A stretch of DNA of 13,385 bases from Physocladia obscura. Lineage: Eukaryota > Chytridiomycota > Chytridiomycetes > Chytridiales > Chytriomycetaceae. Location of the stretch: NCBI GenBank assembly GCA_027596945.1, contig JADGJH010000892.1, positions 1 to 13,385 on the forward strand. The letters run 5' to 3'. This document shows, one piece after another, positions 1 through 9,300 of this stretch; position 1 is the first letter of the stretch; each line of letters begins with the position of its first letter. Both the position numbers and the translations under genes were made by a program. The notes beneath the pieces are model-generated. The model had not been told where the DNA came from. It made no database searches and saw nothing but the letters and a program-made list of their open reading frames with translations.

Positions 1-648
1 TCTTCTTGTTGAATGTGCCTTCTGTTTGGTATACTTTGAGTACTCCCATACTATTGATGAAACAAAGAAGTGAGATGCAAGGAAGTCTCAAGTACTCCCC
101 TCTTAAATATAGCCTCTTTCCTTTTAGAGCATATCCCTGTCGTCTTAACATTTTGCAATTATCAAACAACACTTTGTCCAAGAATACAATATTGTGTGGC
201 AACCAATCAAGTGAGTTTAACTCATATGTAAACTGCATAATTTCAGAGTCCTGTATAAACATTGCTCGGCGTTTGAGACTTTTCCATGTAAATCCAGTTG
301 CATGTAGAATTTGCCAAATATACAATATGCTGATGGTTTTCTGGAATTGTTTGCAGAATAAATCCTGGGCTTCATCCAAAAACGATAGAGGGTGTGCGGT
401 GAAGTATTCCACTAACATTGCTTTTATAATGCAGAAAACTTGCAATCAACAACTTTTTGGGGCCTTTTTGTCAACATGGCATTTGATTTGAATTGCTTAA
501 CCCATCAGGCAATTGTTCAAGGTGATTTTTGGAAGATTGCCCCAACCCTTTCCATTGACATGCAATGGAAATAATAGTTGTAAAGGGCATGCACTTGTGT
601 GTTTGCACTGGCTTGCACAGATGTAACTTGAGCCTGCAGTGATTCCAT
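1..648 (-). pseudogene. IS630/Tc1-mariner-type transposase relic, truncated by window start
   Basis: The minus strand from ATG 648 reads as the N-terminal two thirds of a DDE transposase and leaves the window before the second catalytic aspartate. Seen: a start MESLQAQV, then HALYNYYFHCM and a helix-turn-helix region (TIA*WVKQFKSNA) with in-frame TGA at 517-519 and 505-507. A frameshift follows near 425-435. The second frame then stays open to base 1: YFTAHPLSFLDEAQ, GFTWKSLKRRAM, FTYELNSLDWLPHN, FLDKVLFDN (first catalytic Asp), GYALKGKRLYLRGEY and TEGTF. It is clearly paralogous to the relic at 774-1808, sharing ME.LQA, HALYNY, FLDK..FDN and GYALK. Known of the family: these enzymes cut and paste DNA at TA sites. 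Inferred: this copy is dead because of the stops and frameshift. The 161-codon plus-strand frame over the same bases is an antisense shadow. Confidence 0.85.
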
Positions 649-773
649 TGAAAACTCAGAAAAATTGAAGTTTATTCAGAAAAAAGACATTTTCAAGTGA
701 AATGACAATATATTGTGAGTTTTCTTGAAACTGAAAAATTTTGGAGAAAACAATTCAAAATCAGGAGTAAACC
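649..773. other. Head-to-head intergenic spacer between two transposase relics
   Basis: These 125 bases separate the start codons of two divergently oriented, related transposase relics. The only symmetry I see is a short perfect palindrome, ACAATATATTGT, near 708-719. The two sides do not form a long inverted repeat by eye, so I cannot call terminal repeats or insertion sites here. It may hold the decayed 5' ends of both elements. Confidence 0.5.
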
Positions 774-1808
774 ATGGAGATTCTTCAAGCACATGTATCT
801 TTAAAACATACATCAGAGAACACCAGAGCACATGCTCTCTACAACTACTTCTTTCATGGCATGCTGAATTCTACAACAAATCTGTTACTACAATTAGTCA
901 ACCAATTCAACAACAACAAAAGTCTGCAACAAAAACAGTCTCATATAATTCATAAGAAATTCTCTAGTGCCCAGAAAATATGGGCAATCAATTACTTTAC
1001 TGAGCAGTCTTTATTTTTTTCAGATGAAGTGCAGTTTGCTTTTTGGCAAAGGTGGCTCAAAACAATTAGGAAGTCATATGTTTGACAAATTATTCATGAT
1101 GCTGGACTCACATGGAAGACCTTAGAATGGCACGCAATTCAAATGTGAGATGCTGATGTTATGTGGTTTACATGCAAGTTAAACTCGATTGACTGGAGTA
1201 TCCACAATGTTGTGTTTCTTGACAAAATCTTCTTTGATAACAGACAAATGTTGTATAAATGAGGTTATGCCCTGAAAGAAACCAAGCTCATGTTACAAGG
1301 TGAGTATAGGCATTTGCCTCAGGTTTCTATGCTCTGTTTTATCAACTATAATGGTCTACTTGAGACATTCAAAACTGAGGGAACTTTCACAAAAGCCAAG
1401 TTTGCATCATGCTGTTTGAAGTTTGCTGTGGAATTGAAAAAAATGCAAGTCTGCCCAGATTGAAACCCAATCTGGATTCTAGATGGTGCAAAAATACATC
1501 AGTGCCTTCAACTGATCATGGATTTACAGTCAGCAGGCATAATTCTGATTTTTTCTTCTGGCATACTGCCCATTCTTCAATCCATTCAAAATTTTCTTTG
1601 GACTGTTAAAACTTAACTTTTTCATGATTACAAAGAAGGATCTGTTACAGAAAAATTTTTGGATGTGACAATTGGCAAATCTCTCCAACAGTTCAATGAT
1701 TATGACTTTCATTCAATTTTTAAAAAATGCAGATATATTGCAGCAGGCCAGTTTAATCCTCAAATTGCACATAAGAGTAATATGATCAGTGCTATGAGCT
1801 TTAAATGA
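774..1808 (+). pseudogene. IS630/Tc1-mariner-type transposase relic
   Basis: One reading frame from ATG 774 can be followed to about 1550 if four in-frame TGA codons are ignored (1083, 1146, 1260, 1461). Motifs in order: MEILQAHV start, HALYNYFFHGM, SSAQKIWAINYFTEQ, HDAGLTWKTLEWHAIQM, FTCKLNSIDWSIHNVVFLDK (first Asp), FDNRQMLYK*GYALKE, GLLETFKTEGTF, and WILDGAKIH (second Asp). A +1 shift near 1550-1562 gives AYCPFFNPFKIFFGLLK, where the family's usual catalytic Glu after NP(I/F) is Lys. A further shift leads to EGSVTEKFLDVTIGKSLQQF and the stop at 1806-1808. Full length for the family is about 340 residues, which this span matches. Inferred: inactive, through nonsense changes, frameshifts and loss of the third catalytic acid. 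Confidence 0.87.
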
Positions 1809-1816
1809 ATTTATGC

Positions 1817-1822
1817 AATAAA
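1817..1822 (+). promoter_or_regulatory. Probable poly(A) signal of the 774-1808 relic
   Basis: AATAAA starts nine bases after the relic's TGA stop. A second AATAAA follows in the next ten bases, then a T-rich run. The sequence is AT-rich, so chance matches are likely. Confidence 0.4.
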
Positions 1823-1945
1823 GTGAAATAAAGTGAACTTTTTTTTAAATTGCGCAAATACAACAAAAAAAATAAAATAACAGTACAAAAACTAAAAACA
1901 ACAAAGACACCATAGAAGCAAACACACTAAACCAAATGAAATATA

Positions 1946-3240
1946 TCAATCTACTCCTTGATCAGAAATTCCAGAATGATCACCATCAGGCACATCAAGA
2001 ATCGGTCCAAAAATACTCTCATTCTCTGGAGTTTGTGGTTGCAAATTCAACATAATTCCATCAAAATTACATCTATTTAAACAAGTTGCTGCATCAAACA
2101 TATCTAAGTCTTGTAGAATACTTTGAATGCCTCTTTTCAATTTACTAATTTGATTTTGATATTTGGCAGCAAGATTGTTGGCATCTTGCATATTATTACA
2201 AACTTCCAACATGCACTTGACAGAATTGACTTGATAATCAAAAAAGATGTTTGATACGGTGAGGAGGAGGTTCTTGAATTGCTGCTTCACATTCATATGC
2301 AGGTATTGTTTGAATAATTTTGTTGGCCCATTCTTGCCAGATAAAATCTTGGGCCTGCTTGTTGGAATGAGAGTCACAAAGTTGGCAGATAACTACTGCA
2401 AAAATTTCTTCATCTTCAAGACCTGTCTGTTTGTGCAGGTGCTGTTGCTAGCATAACTTGGCTTTTGAATTCTTTGAAATCTGCAGCAAAAATAAGATTT
2501 TGAGAATTATTATAAATATATAGCTGGAACATGGCACCCTCAGCTGCTTTTGTAGTGAACCCATGCAGAATAGTTTCTGTTATTTCTGAGACATTTCCCT
2601 TGACTATAGATCAATGTTTCATAGATCAAAAAAAAGGAGAAGTAAATAATTACCTGTACCAAATAAGTACTTCTTATTTCCCTTTAGAAGTTCAAAAAAC
2701 TCACAAATCTCATTGAATATAATTGAATTTGTATCTAAGCAATATTGATACCATCTTTCACAGCTTTGTTCTTAATATTATCTCAGAATGCAGCTAGTAT
2801 ATTCTGACCAACTTCTTCAACTGTGTTGCCTTCAACAGTCATGTGGGGCCCTGTAATATTGCTGTGCTGCTTTCTATAGGTTTTGATTGTTTGTGCCAGC
2901 TTGATTTTGTACTTCATGACTGATAGAAAACTTTGGAGAAATGAGGAATGAGAAAACTTTTTCTCCTGCCATTTGCATTTGGTGCAAAACTCACAATAAT
3001 GCAAGGTCAAAACCTTATTTGCTCCAAGTTCAACAAACCCCAAGCATACAATCAAAGTTATGTCTGTAACTCCATGTGATCTCAGGGATTCCACCTGCAC
3101 TTTTGCACTGGCATAATTCACCTTCAAACTTTGTGATATCACCAATGTTTTGCTGCTTGCAGTCAATAACAGTAATTTTGACTTTTGCTGTTGTGCTTAG
3201 GAGAATGGTATTGCAAAATAGTTTAAAGCAAATTGGTTAA
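1946..3240 (-). pseudogene. Degraded protein-coding gene of unknown function, transposon-block resident
   Basis: I do not recognise this protein. Read on the minus strand, coding-like segments follow in order across frames. The first is FCNTILLSTTAKVKITVIDC (about 3225-3160). A shift near 3135 leads to KVQVESLRSHGVTDITLIV, ELGANKVLTLHYCEFCTKCK (Cys-rich) and HSNITGPHMTVEGNTVEEVG, with TGA at 2785-2783. Next is RWYQYCLDTNSIIFNEICEF to a donor at 2654, then an intron of usual size (2604-2653, acceptor CTATAG). After it come TETILHGFTTKAAEGAMFQL and AADFKEFKSQV, a shift near 2422, LEDEEIFAVVICQLCDSHSN and QEWANKIIQTIPAYECEAAI. A shift in an A6 run (2240-2245) leads to AAKYQNQISKLKRGIQSIL and an acidic tail ending SDQGVD* at 1946. 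At least three frameshifts and one nonsense codon make it a pseudogene. Its 5' end abuts the left inverted repeat and diverges from the gene at 3328. A transposon cargo gene is possible but unproven. Confidence 0.5.
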
Positions 3241-3319
3241 AATTTGTTGCTGGCAAAACATGAGCAATCAGAAATGATGTTCATTTTCACCCAAAAACAA
3301 AGTTCAACTTCAGATTGAA
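3220..3319. repeat. Left inverted repeat of a two-gene transposon
   Basis: This stretch matches the reverse complement of 5809-5917. Identical blocks include AAAGCAAATTGGTTAAAA and, at 3268-3306, a 39-base run from TCAGAAATG to AAGTTCAA. I count about seven mismatches and three short indels over 99 aligned columns. One difference is CG in the right copy against CA here (3253-3254), a CpG decay product. The inner end lies just before the start codon of the 3328 gene. I could not fix the outer end or a TA target duplication. Confidence 0.85.
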
Positions 3320-3327
3320 TTTCAGAA

Positions 3328-4594
3328 ATGGCTGATGACAATTCATTGGATAAAGATGAATCTCCAAGATCTGATGGCTCAAGCTCCCCTATTGACAAAA
3401 TCAATGATACAAAGTTCACTGCAACAGTCACTGAGAGAAAACTCAGCAAAGGAGGCAGCAAGACAGTTCCAGAAAATAAACTCTTGACAATCACAAGTAT
3501 ACAAAAGCAATCATTGGAGTATGTACATGTAAGTTTTCATAAAAAATGTATGCATAATTCTTATATTGCAATCAGAGGCAGAACAAACTCCCTGAAGTAT
3601 TTGGAAAGATTGGCAGACCAATTTCATTCTTGACTTACTGTAATCCAAACAAAAGAGTCAAAACAGAGACATATTCACTGTTGATACAATCTGAATTTGA
3701 GGAATTTCTCAAGTACATTTATAGATCAAAGGTGGGGAACTGGGCGGTTGTTGTGGAGTTTGGCTCAGCATCAAAAGTGGTTGCTGTGATCTCCACTTCC
3801 AAAAAGCATGTCACATCAACACCAGATAACTCAAGGGGAAAAAGACAGGCAATGGCACCATTACAATCAACAAACATTACTACAACTCACACTCCTATTC
3901 CAGCATCTGGAACAACTTTTGAAGATGATGACAACTACTTTGATTTCAAAGAGATTAACACTGACAAAGTGGATGCTGTTGCTGCAAAATTGGATGAGTT
4001 ATTTGAGTTGTATGGAGCAAAAACAGGTCCAGGAGCTCTTATCTGGCAAGATTTAGCAGGAAACAATATATGCCTTGATGGAGAACTTCCACAACTTTGG
4101 GCTGAGTCAATTGTAAATTTTGACTGTGGTCATATGAAAACCCTAATCACACATTTTAAATGACATAGGTGAACGGCATGATGGAAGCTGCTGTTGAAAA
4201 CCCTCCTAAAACAAGACAATTTTCTTCCTTGTCAAAAAAAACAGCATCATCACAAAAATCTGGGTCTCCAGTCAATATCATTATTAACAATGACCTTTCT
4301 GCGTTGGCAAATGTATTTTCTCAGAGTGCGCAAAATGTGGCACCAAGGTATTCTATTGGATTGAGTGCTGGTAAATTTCCTCCTCAAAACTATGCATATT
4401 CAAGTGCTGAAGAATAGTTGGATGATCTTGGAAAAAAATTAAAAGCCCAGGAAATTTTTGCAGAATATAAACATCATTTTGATCATGATACAATTACTCT
4501 GGATGTGTTAAAAATTATGGAATCGGAACATTTGATCAGTATTAAAGTAAAAAAAGGGCATGCAATTGCTATTTTACATGCTGCAAAAAAATAA
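3328..4594 (+). pseudogene. Transposon accessory gene, unknown protein with SAM-like C-terminus, one in-frame TAG
   Basis: Three exons join in phase: 3328-3528, 3576-4112 and 4169-4594, with introns of 47 and 56 bases (GTAAGT...TCAG and GTAAAT...ATAG). The product would be about 387 residues. Residues 1-67 are acidic and serine-rich (MADDNSLDKDESPRSDGSSS). Residues 70-125 form a compact block (GKIGRPISFLTYCNPNKRVK, then a SEFEEFLKYIY helix and GNWAVVVEFGS). A Thr/Ser-rich linker follows, then DAVAAKLDELFELYGAKTGP, GALIWQDLAGNN, LPQLWAESI and ENPPKT. After codon 329 (TAG, 4415-4417) the same frame continues as LDDLGKKLKAQEIFAEYKHH to HAIAILHAAKK and TAA; this resembles a SAM domain by pattern. 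No catalytic motif is visible. It converges on the transposase inside shared inverted repeats, so I infer it is carried by that element. The TAG may be recent decay, or the shorter product may be real. Confidence 0.72.
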
Positions 4595-4595
4595 A
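4590..4595 (+). promoter_or_regulatory. Poly(A) signal overlapping the stop of the accessory gene
   Basis: AATAAA overlaps the TAA stop (4592-4594) of the plus-strand gene. The convergent transposase has the same arrangement on the other strand. Confidence 0.45.
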
Positions 4596-4644
4596 ATAAA
4601 AAAATTTTTTAATTGAAAACTTTCATTTTCATGAATAATAACTT

Positions 4645-4650
4645 TTTATT
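4645..4650 (-). promoter_or_regulatory. Poly(A) signal overlapping the transposase stop
   Basis: On the minus strand AATAAA spans the TAA stop at 4648-4646. The convergent stop codons are only 51 bases apart (4595-4645), an AT-rich spacer. Confidence 0.45.
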
Positions 4651-5814
4651 CATATCCATCAAAATATCCAGAATGCCTTGCATATCTTTCAGCATCTTGA
4701 GGATAAATACTTCTTGCAGCAATATGTACAAGGGTATGGAGATCAAAACTTACATGAAAATCCTGGCCAAGCTGATATGAAATTTTTTTTATTTTCAAGA
4801 AAGCTTCCTCAATTGGATTCAAAAATGGAGAATATGGTGGCAAATAGATCAGTTTTACTCTGAATTGAGCACAAAGATCTGCAGTTGCTTGGTCATGATG
4901 ACATTTTGCATTATCCATAATAATACAAGTTCCGGGCTGAAGTGTCAGCAACTTTGCAAAGTGAAATAAAAATTTGAATAAAGCATAATAATATTAATAA
5001 AATAATATTTGCCAGTTCAAACTCCAAAAAATCTAAAAACACATCAGCTGTGACAGTTCCATCAACAACATACTCTTTTACGATTCCATCCAAGCTTAAA
5101 GCAGCTAATAAACTCACTGTATGACTGCAGACTCCTGTTTGATTTTTTTTTTGCTCTCTTTGATTTGACACTGAAACCATGTGTTCAATTGAAGGTTTTT
5201 GAGTTGAAATCAGATTCATCAATCCAAACCAGGTGAGCTGGATCAAGTTCATTGAACATTTTCAATCTGAATTCATATTCTGCAACCTGACATTGCTCTA
5301 AGAATTGGACACTCAACTATTTGGTTATTTAATTTAAAACACTACTCTAAATAAACCATAAATGAATCTTATTTTCAATTACCACACTAACCTTTTTCCA
5401 TGTAAAACAAAGCTTTGTGAAAGCATGCCAAATCTTCCATATTGAAAATTCATGCCCTAAACATATTGAGAGTTCATCTGCAAGCTCATCAAAATAAAAA
5501 TCTGGATTTTCTTCCATAATTTTGACTAAAATCTTAAGGTCTTCATTTGTGAGAGCAGAAGTTTGTCCTGATCCAAGAATTGGTTTAAATAAAACACTAC
5601 TGCCCCTATAAATTCTGTGAACATGTTGGACAGTGTATTTGTGTAAGTTTAACATCTGGGCAATGTCTTGTGTTGCATGTCCCTGTAGCAACTAATTAAC
5701 TCACACTATACATACTCATTCACTCATTACCAGCTCTACATGATCAACAATCAGCTCTCAAATTTGCACACTTGTCCTTGGGCCTTGCATGCAAATTTCA
5801 ATATGAGCTTCCAT
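4646..5814 (-). pseudogene. Tc1/mariner-type DD34E transposase, spliced, recently decayed
   Basis: Exons run 5814-5731, 5682-5392, 5316-5013 and 4951-4646, giving about 327 residues, the family's usual size. The start ATG 5814 opens MEAHIEICMQGPRTSVQI at the inner edge of the right repeat. A helix-turn-helix follows (GHATQDIAQMLNLHKYTVQH), then FYFDELADEL and AFTKLCFTWKK. The DDE domain has all three acids: HLVWIDESDFN (D), CIIMDNAKCHH (D) and PPYSPFLNPIEEAF (E), with 34 residues between the last two, hence DD34E. The C-terminus ends ARHSGYFDGYE. Defects: TGA at 5760-5758 and 5187-5185, both where Arg fits, and one surplus base in an A10 run (5143-5152). The last intron (4952-5012) begins GC, not GT. 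An alternative acceptor at 5692 would lengthen exon 2. The family cuts and pastes DNA in the nucleus. Inferred: this copy is inactive, but its catalytic triad survives. Confidence 0.9.
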
Positions 5815-5917
5815 CTGAAGTTCAACTTGAACTTTGTTTTTGGGTGAAAATGAACATCATTTCTGACTTGCTCATTTTTCGCCAGTGATAACTTTTAACC
5901 AATTTGCTTTAATAACT
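5809..5917. repeat. Right inverted repeat of the two-gene transposon
   Basis: The reverse complement matches 3220-3319. This copy is longer because of a seven-base insertion near 5821-5827 (forming a GTTCAAGTTGAAC near-palindrome) and two smaller indels. It contains the transposase start codon at its inner end, so promoter and terminal repeat probably coincide. Confidence 0.85.
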
Positions 5918-6294
5918 TTCTCAATTTCTTTGTAGAGTTTATTGAGATTCTGAGTTGCATTATGATATATTGTTTTTTCAATAAAAGGTTATAAACAAAA
6001 AATTCATGAAAATAATAATAATAGCAATTTGCACTGCTAGTATTTTCATTGTTCTCTTGGTTTCTTTGTCGAAAGTCACAATATCTATGCTCAAACCATC
6101 AATAATTTTCTAGGCATGAATAATTTAAAACTAGACACTCCCAATCCTAAGAACCATAAATAAATAATTAAACCATCGTGGTATTGTATCCATTAATGAT
6201 TCTGAAGAGCAAACGACTTGTTGTGCAAGCTTATTGCTGTCAGATGTTTTGCTGGTGTATTTTTACACGAAGAATTCATTTCCCACTAAATGTA
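5918..6294. other. AT-rich interval between the transposon and the myosin gene, no gene seen
   Basis: On the minus strand a 38-codon open stretch (about 5987-5874, containing NLNKLYKEIEKVIKANWLK) runs into the right repeat, but it has no convincing start and its last third is just repeat sequence. Between 6000 and 6294 I see only AT-rich sequence with scattered stops in all frames. CpG starts to reappear from about 6070. Confidence 0.5.
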
Positions 6295-6300
6295 TTTATT
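6295..6300 (-). promoter_or_regulatory. Poly(A) signal of the myosin gene
   Basis: On the minus strand AATAAA begins 28 bases downstream of the myosin TGA stop (6330-6328), a usual distance. Confidence 0.6.
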
Positions 6301-6327
6301 GAGTATCTCTGTTTTTGAAAATACCAA

Positions 6328-9300
6328 TCAATTATTTGAAGTAATAGTTGCAATATTCGGCAAAGAGATCCAGGCAGGAATAAATTTGTCAATGTATTCA
6401 ACAGAATGTGTGCTTGGTTTAGTAAACTCTGGTGCCAAATCCAAATCAAGCAACAAAGTATCGGATTTTTCATTGAGCATTGCCCTGTTGGCAACAATCT
6501 TGAGCAGTTCAGGAGATAACTAGAATATATGTATTAGCAAATTCGTATCAAATACCTCGAAGAATCAAATGAAATTGAAAGTTTTCAAACCGGTGAATCA
6601 AAGTCAGCTGCATAATACAAAGACAATAATTTTTTGATTTGTGTTGGATTGAGTAAGAAACAGACATCAAATATGGTTTCAATATCTTGCGGAGAAGTCT
6701 TGTTCAAAGTCAACAGCTTGGCAGCCTGGAGCAACTGCTGTAAGTGTAATGTAGCTTTGGAAAGAGAAAAAATATTAGTTAAGAATAAAATACAGGAACA
6801 AAAAGAAAACAGTCACCTTCTGCAATTCCATGTGTTGTACACCACTCTTCCAAGCGGGAAACATTATACTGAATCTGTACTCCACGCTTCCAAGTACAGA
6901 AGTTTTTACGAACTAGAATGTGGTTAAATGCTGAAACACCAATAACCCGAAGCAGCTCTGTCAATATTTGACGCGTCATTGAATCTTCCATGTAATAGCA
7001 CCGCATCGTTTTGCTTAACTTGCTCAAGAAGTTGAGCAACTGTTCAATTGTAAACTGCGACGATGTAGCTGATTTCCCCCACTTTCCCCAGATTCCTCCA
7101 GATTGCTTGCAAATATAACCAGGCAACGACTGGTTCTCAATAACCGCCGGGACAATCATATTTGCAAGTCGCTTTTTAAGCTCCTTGATCCAGCCGAGGT
7201 AAATATCCATGAGTAAAATATCCAAATCAGAGCGAATTTGTTCGAGCGCTTTTTCAGGGTTGGCAGAATCCATATCGTTCTGGAGGCCCTGCGTGCGACG
7301 ACGTTGTTGTTCACGTACTTCTCGTTCTTGGATTGTTCGGACAACACAAAGAAGTTCAAAACAATTGGAAAGCCAGAATGCAGAAACATAGTCGTCTTCA
7401 AATTTCTGAAAATTTCATTCCTTTTAACAAAAGGGAAAACCATTATAGTTGTTCTTACCATGGTCAAATTTTGAATGGCATTCATGGCATTTGGCAGAAG
7501 GAGCTGCATACGCACTCCCAAATTGTTCCGCAACAATTGCGTCATGCAAACACCCACAAGATGGGCTGGGAAAAAAATTTCTTTTTTGGTCGCGACAGTC
7601 TGAGTGCTTGGCAACGGAATGCGCAAATTAGTTACCAACGCGTCAATAATTTCATCTTCCAGCGCCTTATCCTGGAGAACATTGAGGATATGCTGTTGAA
7701 CAAATAGAAACGTAGTTTATAACTGAAGTTAATATAAAAATGAGAAAACTCACATCCACATTTGATGCGCTGTCATAGTCAGGTGGAAGCTCTTGAGTTG
7801 ATGATCTTTTAGATATCATCGATCTAGAACCGCGCTCCAATGGAACAGCAAAGTCATTGACACTAATTGGACGTGGACGAGCTGCAATGGCAGCCTGGAC
7901 TTCCATTTGCATGTGCTGGTTCATTGATGATCCAACTGTTGGACGAGCAGATGCTGCTGTAGTTTCAGCATTGCTAACTGCAAGTAGCGAATCAGCAACT
8001 CGGTCACGTGTCCACTTTCCAGCGATAAGGCGGCTCATTTGTTCACGAAGAGAGGCAATTTCTTTACGCAAAGCAGCTACAACGGCTGGATCCTCAACGC
8101 CAGGAACACCAGCTGCAGAATCAAGAGCGGCAGAAACACCACCTGGCGCAGCAACAACGCTAGGACGGCTGGCATTGTTCTTGATATCTTCTCTCAACTT
8201 CAGCATTTCCTCCTTGTATTTGATCGACTCTTCCTTGTATTTCGCAGATTCGGCAGTCAAATTCTCAATTTCCGCGTCTTTCTTTTTCAGCAGGTTATTG
8301 ATTCGGTCATTCTCCTTCTGCAACACATTTTTATTCGTCTCGCTAGCGGCAAGCTCAGCCTTCAAGTTGGAATTGGCCTCGGCCAATTTTTCTGCATTGC
8401 CTTTCGTACCTTGGTCGACTCTGGTAAACTTCTCCTTCCAACTTGCTAAGTTACTTTCAAGCAGCGATACTTTCTCAAGCAACGCGTCAACTTCCTCAGC
8501 ACGGCTTTTTACCGCCTGCGAAAGCTCGACAACCTTGCTTTCGAGTTTGTAGTTAACTTCTTTCAGTTTTCCGACGGATTTCGACTCAGCCTTGAGGTGC
8601 TTAAGTTCGGCAACTGCCTTGCGTTTGCGAATACATGCTTGGAGAAGCACAATTTGGCCTTGCTGGATCTTGTAGAGCTTGCGCTCTTGTGAACCGCGGA
8701 AAACTTTTTGGATTCGAATAGCAGCAGCATGGCGCCGGGTGCTGACAAGAGTATTCTTGTACTTTGCTGTACGAAGGAGAGCTTGCATATAGAGAACTGC
8801 GTTGAGCGACTTTTGGTATTGCGATTGCGCTAAGTGGCGACGGAACGCAGCCTGCAACTTTGTAACCGCTCGCTTCTCGCGTTCTTGTTTGTACATTTTG
8901 CGAGCTCTGTATCCTCGAAATGCTAAAAAAAACAACATTTTAATGTAAATTGCGCCAGCTTCCGTGAAGAAACTCACCAGTCTGGATAGAGACAGCTGCT
9001 CTCTTCATCTGTTCGTACTGATGAGAGTAAATGTGACGCTTCATGTTCTTTTGAATCAAAATCACACATTCACGCAATTTCTCAGATCGTCGCTTCTCAA
9101 GGAAAGCAAGCTGTCCAGCGCGAAAAAAGATCTTGGTAATTCCAATCTGGTAGAGATCGTCTTTGGTAATTACGGCTGTCACAATTGATTTGGTCAAATC
9201 TTTCGGGTCAACAGCCCATAAGTTTGATTTGACGAGCAAAAAGTAACGATCGGCGAATTCTTGGAACGTCCAACGCGATGGATACCCTGCACAAGATATT

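Noticed and set aside
6..491. 161-codon plus-strand ORF
   Set aside because: It is antisense to a clear transposase relic whose motifs (FLDK..FDN, GYALKG, LRGEY) read on the minus strand.
708..719. Palindrome ACAATATATTGT as the centre of a long inverted duplication
   Set aside because: The flanks on either side do not match each other's reverse complement beyond the short core.
3237..3494. 85-codon minus-strand ORF
   Set aside because: It is antisense to exon 1 of the plus-strand accessory gene and spans the inverted repeat; no independent support.
1..5814. TGA as a sense codon (recoding to Trp)
   Set aside because: The myosin frame ends at TGA and uses TGG for Trp, and the transposon TGA codons mostly fit Arg positions, better explained by CGA decay.
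5874..5987. Small minus-strand ORF containing NLNKLYKEIEKVIKANWLK
   Set aside because: Only 38 codons with no ATG at its head; the apparent KANWLK match to the left repeat simply follows from the DNA repeat.
7857..8552. 231-codon plus-strand ORF
   Set aside because: It lies opposite the coiled-coil and linker exon of myosin; the minus-strand frame has the expected heptad-rich protein, so this is a shadow.
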